Shown here piece after piece: positions 30,430 to 33,640 of a stretch of DNA of 33,640 bases. Below the pieces are notes generated by a model. It made no database searches. It worked only from the letters and a program-made list of their open reading frames with translations, and was not told the DNA's origin. Position numbers and translations under genes: made by a program. The DNA comes from Chloroflexota bacterium. GTDB taxonomy: Bacteria; Chloroflexota; Limnocylindria; Limnocylindrales; CSP1-4. The DNA lies in the NCBI GenBank assembly GCA_029778235.1, contig JAKOQS010000168.1, positions 71,690 to 105,329 on the forward strand. The letters run 5' to 3'. The stretch's first letter is position 1, and every line of letters starts with the position of its first letter.

Positions 30430-32345
30430 TCCTCGTCATCGACAACTACGACTCGTTCACCTTCAACCTGGTGCAGGCGCTCCAGGCGGCGGGCGCGGAC
30501 GTGGTCGTCCTTCGCAACGATGCCATCGACCGGGCCGGGATCGAGGCGCTGGCCGACGACCCGGGAGCGAGCCTGCACGGCATGGTCATCTCGCCGGGTC
30601 CGGGAGACCCCGACGACGCCGGGGTCAGCGTGGAGGCCATCCGGGTCGCGGCGGAGCGGGGGATCCCGGCGCTGGGCGTCTGCCTCGGGATGCAGTCGAT
30701 GGGGGCCGCCTTCGGCGCCGCGATCGTGCGCGCGCCGACCCTCGTCCACGGCGAGGCCTCGCCCGTGACTCACGACGGCCGCGGCCTCCTCGCGGGGCTG
30801 TCGCCCGGGTTCATGGCGGCCCGCTACCACTCGCTCGCGGTGGACCCGGCGACGCTGCCTGCCGAGTTCGAGGTCAGCGCGACCGCGGAGGACGGGAGCG
30901 TGCTGATGGGGATGCGCCACCGGAGCCTCCCGCTGGAGGGCGTCCAGTTCCACCCAGAGTCCGTGCTCACCCCGGAGGGACCGCACCTGCTCGCGAACTT
31001 CCTCCGCCAGGCCGGCGAGGGCGAGGCATCCGTCCTCGACGCCGCCACGGGAACGTTCGCGACCCGCGGCCTCACGGACCCGGCGTCGGCCGAGGAGCCC
31101 GGCCCCCACGACCTGCCGGCCGGGCCGGAGCTGGCACCGGCGACCACGGCGGCGCCGGCGACCACGGCGGCGCCGGCGGCCGAGACCGCGGCGGCGGCCG
31201 AGGCGATCTCCCATGCACTCCATCGTGTCGTGGAGGGCGGGACGCTCTCGTTCGATGAGGCCCGCGCGGCCATGGGAGCGGTCATGGACGGTGCCGCGAC
31301 ACCGTCGCAGCTCGCGGCCCTCCTCGTCGCGCTCCGGATGCGCGGGGAGACCGTTGACGAGCTCGCCGGCTTCGCCGCGGCGATGCGGGACCGCGTCGTC
31401 CGCGTGGACGCGCCCCCGGGGACCGTGGACACGTGCGGCACCGGGGGCGACCGGAGCGGGACGTTCAACATCTCGACGACGGCCGCCCTCGTGGTCGCGG
31501 CGGCCGGCGTCCCGGTCGCCAAGCACGGGAACCGCGCGATCACCTCGCGCTCCGGCTCCACCGACGTCCTGGACGCCCTCGGCATCCGCATCGACCACGA
31601 CGCGGACTCGGCCGCGGCGGCGCTGCGGACGGACGGGTTCGCGTTCCTGTTCGCGCCCGCGTTCCATCCCGCGATGCGCCATGCCGGGCCCACCCGTCGC
31701 GAGATCGGGGTGCGGACGGCATTCAACCTCCTGGGTCCCCTCACGAACCCGGCCGGCGCGCGCCGCCAGGTGATCGGGGTGGGTGCCGCCGACGCGGCGC
31801 CGCGGCTCGCGGAGGTCGTGGCGAGACTGGGCACCGATCGCACGCTGCTCGTGCACGGCGCCGGGATCGACGAGATCCCGCTCGACGGGACCGGCGTGCT
31901 CTACGACGTGAGCATGGCGGGGGTCGCGCGCCGGCAGGTGGACGCGATCGCGCTGGCCGCGCTCGGCATCACTCCCGCGGCGACCGCCGACCTCGCCGGT
32001 GGCAGCCCGGAGGAGAACGCGGCACTCGTCGAGGCCGTCCTCGGCGGCGAGCGCGGCCCGCGCCGGGACGTGGTCCTCCTCAATGCCGCCGCGGCCCTGG
32101 TCGCGGCCGGGCGGGTCCCCGATCTCCGCGAGGGCGTCGGGCTGGCCGCCGCGACGATCGACGCAGGCCGCACGGCGGACCTGCTGGGTCGCCTGCGTGC
32201 AGCCCGCCGTGTCCACGAGGACGCCCGGGCCGTGGCCGCCGCCGACGCTGTCGCCGCCGGCGCGCCGAGCGGGGAAACGGCCGCCGGCCCCGCCCCCGCC
32301 AGCCTGTCCGCGCCGGCAGGCCCTTCGATCGGAGCGCCCCGGTGA
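30426..32345 (+). CDS. trpGD: Fused anthranilate synthase component II / anthranilate phosphoribosyltransferase (TrpG-TrpD)
   Basis: A 639-residue bifunctional protein in one uninterrupted frame. Residues 1-195 are the TrpG glutamine amidotransferase: IDNYDSFTFNLVQAL, ISPGPGDP, GVCLGMQ with nucleophile Cys86, and GVQFHPESVLTPEG with His176 and Glu178. A low-complexity linker (about 196-258, with a duplicated PATTAA) leads to TrpD, which transfers anthranilate to PRPP: DTCGTGGDRSGTFNIST (335-351), VAKHGNRAITSRSGSTDVL and TRREIGVRTAFNLLGPLTNP. The end is another Ala/Gly-rich tail. The GTG overlaps the trpE stop. A TrpG-TrpD fusion is known from enteric bacteria. No Shine-Dalgarno and start pair suggests a separate trpD. 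Confidence 0.95.
   Translation: MILVIDNYDSFTFNLVQALQAAGADVVVLRNDAIDRAGIEALADDPGASLHGMVISPGPGDPDDAGVSVEAIRVAAERGIPALGVCLGMQSMGAAFGAAIVRAPTLVHGEASPVTHDGRGLLAGLSPGFMAARYHSLAVDPATLPAEFEVSATAEDGSVLMGMRHRSLPLEGVQFHPESVLTPEGPHLLANFLRQAGEGEASVLDAATGTFATRGLTDPASAEEPGPHDLPAGPELAPATTAAPATTAAPAAETAAAAEAISHALHRVVEGGTLSFDEARAAMGAVMDGAATPSQLAALLVALRMRGETVDELAGFAAAMRDRVVRVDAPPGTVDTCGTGGDRSGTFNISTTAALVVAAAGVPVAKHGNRAITSRSGSTDVLDALGIRIDHDADSAAAALRTDGFAFLFAPAFHPAMRHAGPTRREIGVRTAFNLLGPLTNPAGARRQVIGVGAADAAPRLAEVVARLGTDRTLLVHGAGIDEIPLDGTGVLYDVSMAGVARRQVDAIALAALGITPAATADLAGGSPEENAALVEAVLGGERGPRRDVVLLNAAAALVAAGRVPDLREGVGLAAATIDAGRTADLLGRLRAARRVHEDARAVAAADAVAAGAPSGETAAGPAPASLSAPAGPSIGAPR
31137..31172 (+). repeat. Perfect 18-bp tandem duplication in the TrpG-TrpD linker
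   Basis: ccggcgaccacggcggcg occurs at 31137-31154 and 31155-31172, followed by a partial third copy. It encodes PATTAA repeats and only lengthens the interdomain linker. Confidence 0.85.
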
Positions 32346-33640
32346 CCGCGCGCGTCACCCCGCCGCGACCCCGACGCACGCCGGCCCGCCCGCCGGCGCA
32401 GGCCGCCTCCGCGAACGGCCGGCGGGATGTCGTCGCCGAGATCGCCGCACGCCGCGCGGCGGACATCGCGGCCGAGCTCGGCGACGCCCGCCTCCGCGAC
32501 CTCGTCCGCGCTGCGTCGGCGGCCCCCGCGCCCCGCCCCGTCGCGGAACGGCTCGCCGCCCCGGGGTGCCACGTCATCGCCGAGGTCAAGCGCCGCTCGC
32601 CGTCGGCGGGTGCGATCGCCGCGCCCGGTGACGACCCGGTCGCCCGCGCGCGTGCCTACGTCGCGGGCGGCGCCGCGATGGTCAGCGTCCTCTGCGAACC
32701 CAACTGGTTCGGCGGGTCCGTGGACGACCTCCGCGCGGTGCGTGCGGCGATCCCGGCACCCGTGCTCGCCAAGGAGTTCGTCGTGGACGAGCGGCAGATC
32801 CCGCTGCTCCGCGCCACAGGCGCCGACGCCGTGCTGCTGCTCGCCGTCCTGCACCCGGCCCGGCGCCTCGCCGCGCTCGTCCGCCTGGCGCGCGACCTCG
32901 GGCTGGAGCCCCTGGTCGAGGTGCATGGACCCCGCGAGATGGACCGGGCGCTCGCATCGGGCGCCCGCCTCATCGGCGTGAACAACCGCGATCTCCGCTC
33001 GCTCGCGGTGGACCCGGAGACGGCGTCCCGGCTCCGGACGCTCATCCCCGGGGACCGGATCGCCGTGGCCGAGTCCGGCGTCCGCGAGCCGGCGACGGTC
33101 GCCACGTGGCGCGCCCTCGGGTACGACGCCGCCCTCATCGGGGAGGCGCTCGTCCGCTCGGTGGATCCCGCGGCGACCGTGCGCGCATTCGTCGCCGCGG
33201 GTGCCGTCCCGATGGACCCGGGGGCGCAGGATCGCGCACCCTTCGTGAAGATCTGTGGGGTGACCGACGAGGAGGGCGCGCTCGCCGCCGTCCGTGCCGG
33301 CGCCGACGCGATCGGCCTCAACGTCGTCGCCGGGACGCCGCGCGCGCTCGCTCTGGCAGAGGCGGCACGCCTCGCCGCGACGGTCCGCGCCGCAGCACCC
33401 GCCCCGCCCGCGATCGTCCTCGTGACCGCGGACATCGCCCCCGACGAGCTCGCCGCGGCCGTCGCCGCGACCGACCCCGACGCGATCCAGCTCTGCGGCT
33501 CTGAGCCCTCGTCGGCGATCGCCACCGCGCCGCGCCCGGCCTGGCGAGTCGTCCACGTCGCGCCGGACGCCGACGATCCGGCTCCGGCCATCGCCGCCGC
33601 GCGCGCCGCGCTCGACGCCGGGGCATCCCGCGTCCTCGTG
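32342..33640 (+). CDS. trpCF: Fused indole-3-glycerol phosphate synthase / phosphoribosylanthranilate isomerase (TrpC-TrpF), 3' end outside window
   Basis: The frame is open from a GTG overlapping the trpGD stop (GTGA) to the right edge, 433 residues so far. Residues about 28-290 are TrpC, which closes the indole ring: AEVKRRSPSAG with Lys83, SVLCEPNWFGGS, LAKEFVVDERQI with Lys144, LVEVHG with Glu193, GVNNRDLRSL and AESGV. After a short linker TrpF begins at about 300 with PFVKICGVTDEEGALAAV, whose Cys305 is the general base of the isomerase, then GADAIGLNVVAGTPRAL. The usual VQLHG reads IQLCG here. The end of TrpF, including its catalytic Asp, lies beyond the window. Domain order TrpC then TrpF is the same as in E. 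coli. trpB and trpA are expected next. Confidence 0.93.
   Translation, partial: MTARVTPPRPRRTPARPPAQAASANGRRDVVAEIAARRAADIAAELGDARLRDLVRAASAAPAPRPVAERLAAPGCHVIAEVKRRSPSAGAIAAPGDDPVARARAYVAGGAAMVSVLCEPNWFGGSVDDLRAVRAAIPAPVLAKEFVVDERQIPLLRATGADAVLLLAVLHPARRLAALVRLARDLGLEPLVEVHGPREMDRALASGARLIGVNNRDLRSLAVDPETASRLRTLIPGDRIAVAESGVREPATVATWRALGYDAALIGEALVRSVDPAATVRAFVAAGAVPMDPGAQDRAPFVKICGVTDEEGALAAVRAGADAIGLNVVAGTPRALALAEAARLAATVRAAAPAPPAIVLVTADIAPDELAAAVAATDPDAIQLCGSEPSSAIATAPRPAWRVVHVAPDADDPAPAIAAARAALDAGASRVLV

Noticed and set aside
31200-31260. A separate trpD start inside the TrpG-TrpD linker
   Set aside because: No start codon with a Shine-Dalgarno was found, and the frame from trpG runs through without a stop.
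33239-33640. A separate trpF gene starting at the GTG near 33245
   Set aside because: The frame is continuous with trpC, there is no stop codon or ribosome binding site between, and the GTG encodes the Val of the conserved FVKICG strand.

Overview
The window is very GC-rich, densely packed bacterial chromosome made of housekeeping and metabolic genes. No transposase, phage gene, CRISPR array or rRNA is visible. Class I lysyl-tRNA synthetase, a type III pantothenate kinase, a K+-independent proton-pumping pyrophosphatase, a T-box leader and many secreted or membrane proteins with Ala/Pro/Gly-rich tails fit a high-GC Chloroflexota lineage (Limnocylindria-like). This assignment is inferred from gene content only; a deep-branching actinobacterium cannot be excluded. 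Many neighbouring genes overlap by exactly 4 bp (GTGA or ATGA), and several start codons sit immediately downstream of a -10 box, which suggests translational coupling and leaderless mRNAs.

Layout. (1) 1-4518: the end of a BioD-like/DRTGG protein, then a minus-strand coenzyme A operon coaX-coaBC-panB-panC. (2) 4665-8071: an unknown 137-residue protein, then a coupled run of M16 peptidase, TPR-like protein and nucleoside diphosphate kinase. (3) 8085-12191, minus strand: signal peptidase I, a HyfE/NuoK-like membrane protein and a large NuoN-like protein with a long disordered tail. (4) 12415-15513: proton-pumping pyrophosphatase and undecaprenyl-diphosphatase. (5) 15635-21336: argR, then greA-lysK-serS-GNAT, a flavodoxin and tRNA-Ser(UGA). 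(6) 21439-26175: a VOC protein, then a minus-strand group of LPG-synthase-type membrane protein, DUF2252 protein and AI-2E-family transporter. (7) 26395-28218: a secreted glucosaminidase-like protein. (8) 28304-33640: a tryptophan operon with promoter, tryptophan-specific T-box riboswitch and intrinsic terminator, then trpE, a trpG-trpD fusion and a trpC-trpF fusion that runs off the window.

How the genes work together. The CoaX, CoaBC, PanB and PanC products cover pantoate synthesis, pantothenate formation, its phosphorylation, and conversion to 4'-phosphopantetheine. The trp genes cover chorismate to indole-3-glycerol phosphate; trpB and trpA are expected just beyond the right edge. Their transcription should respond to uncharged tRNA-Trp. 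Pyrophosphatase, GreA and two aminoacyl-tRNA synthetases form a growth-linked block; the pyrophosphatase can use PPi made by synthetases to energise the membrane.

The observations most worth following are the complete trp T-box, the enteric-like pair of trp gene fusions under non-enteric control, class I LysRS in the position next to greA where class II lysS is often found, and the signal-peptidase-linked NuoN-like protein that lacks several charged residues of canonical proton-pumping subunits and carries a tail of about 400 residues plus an extra membrane segment.
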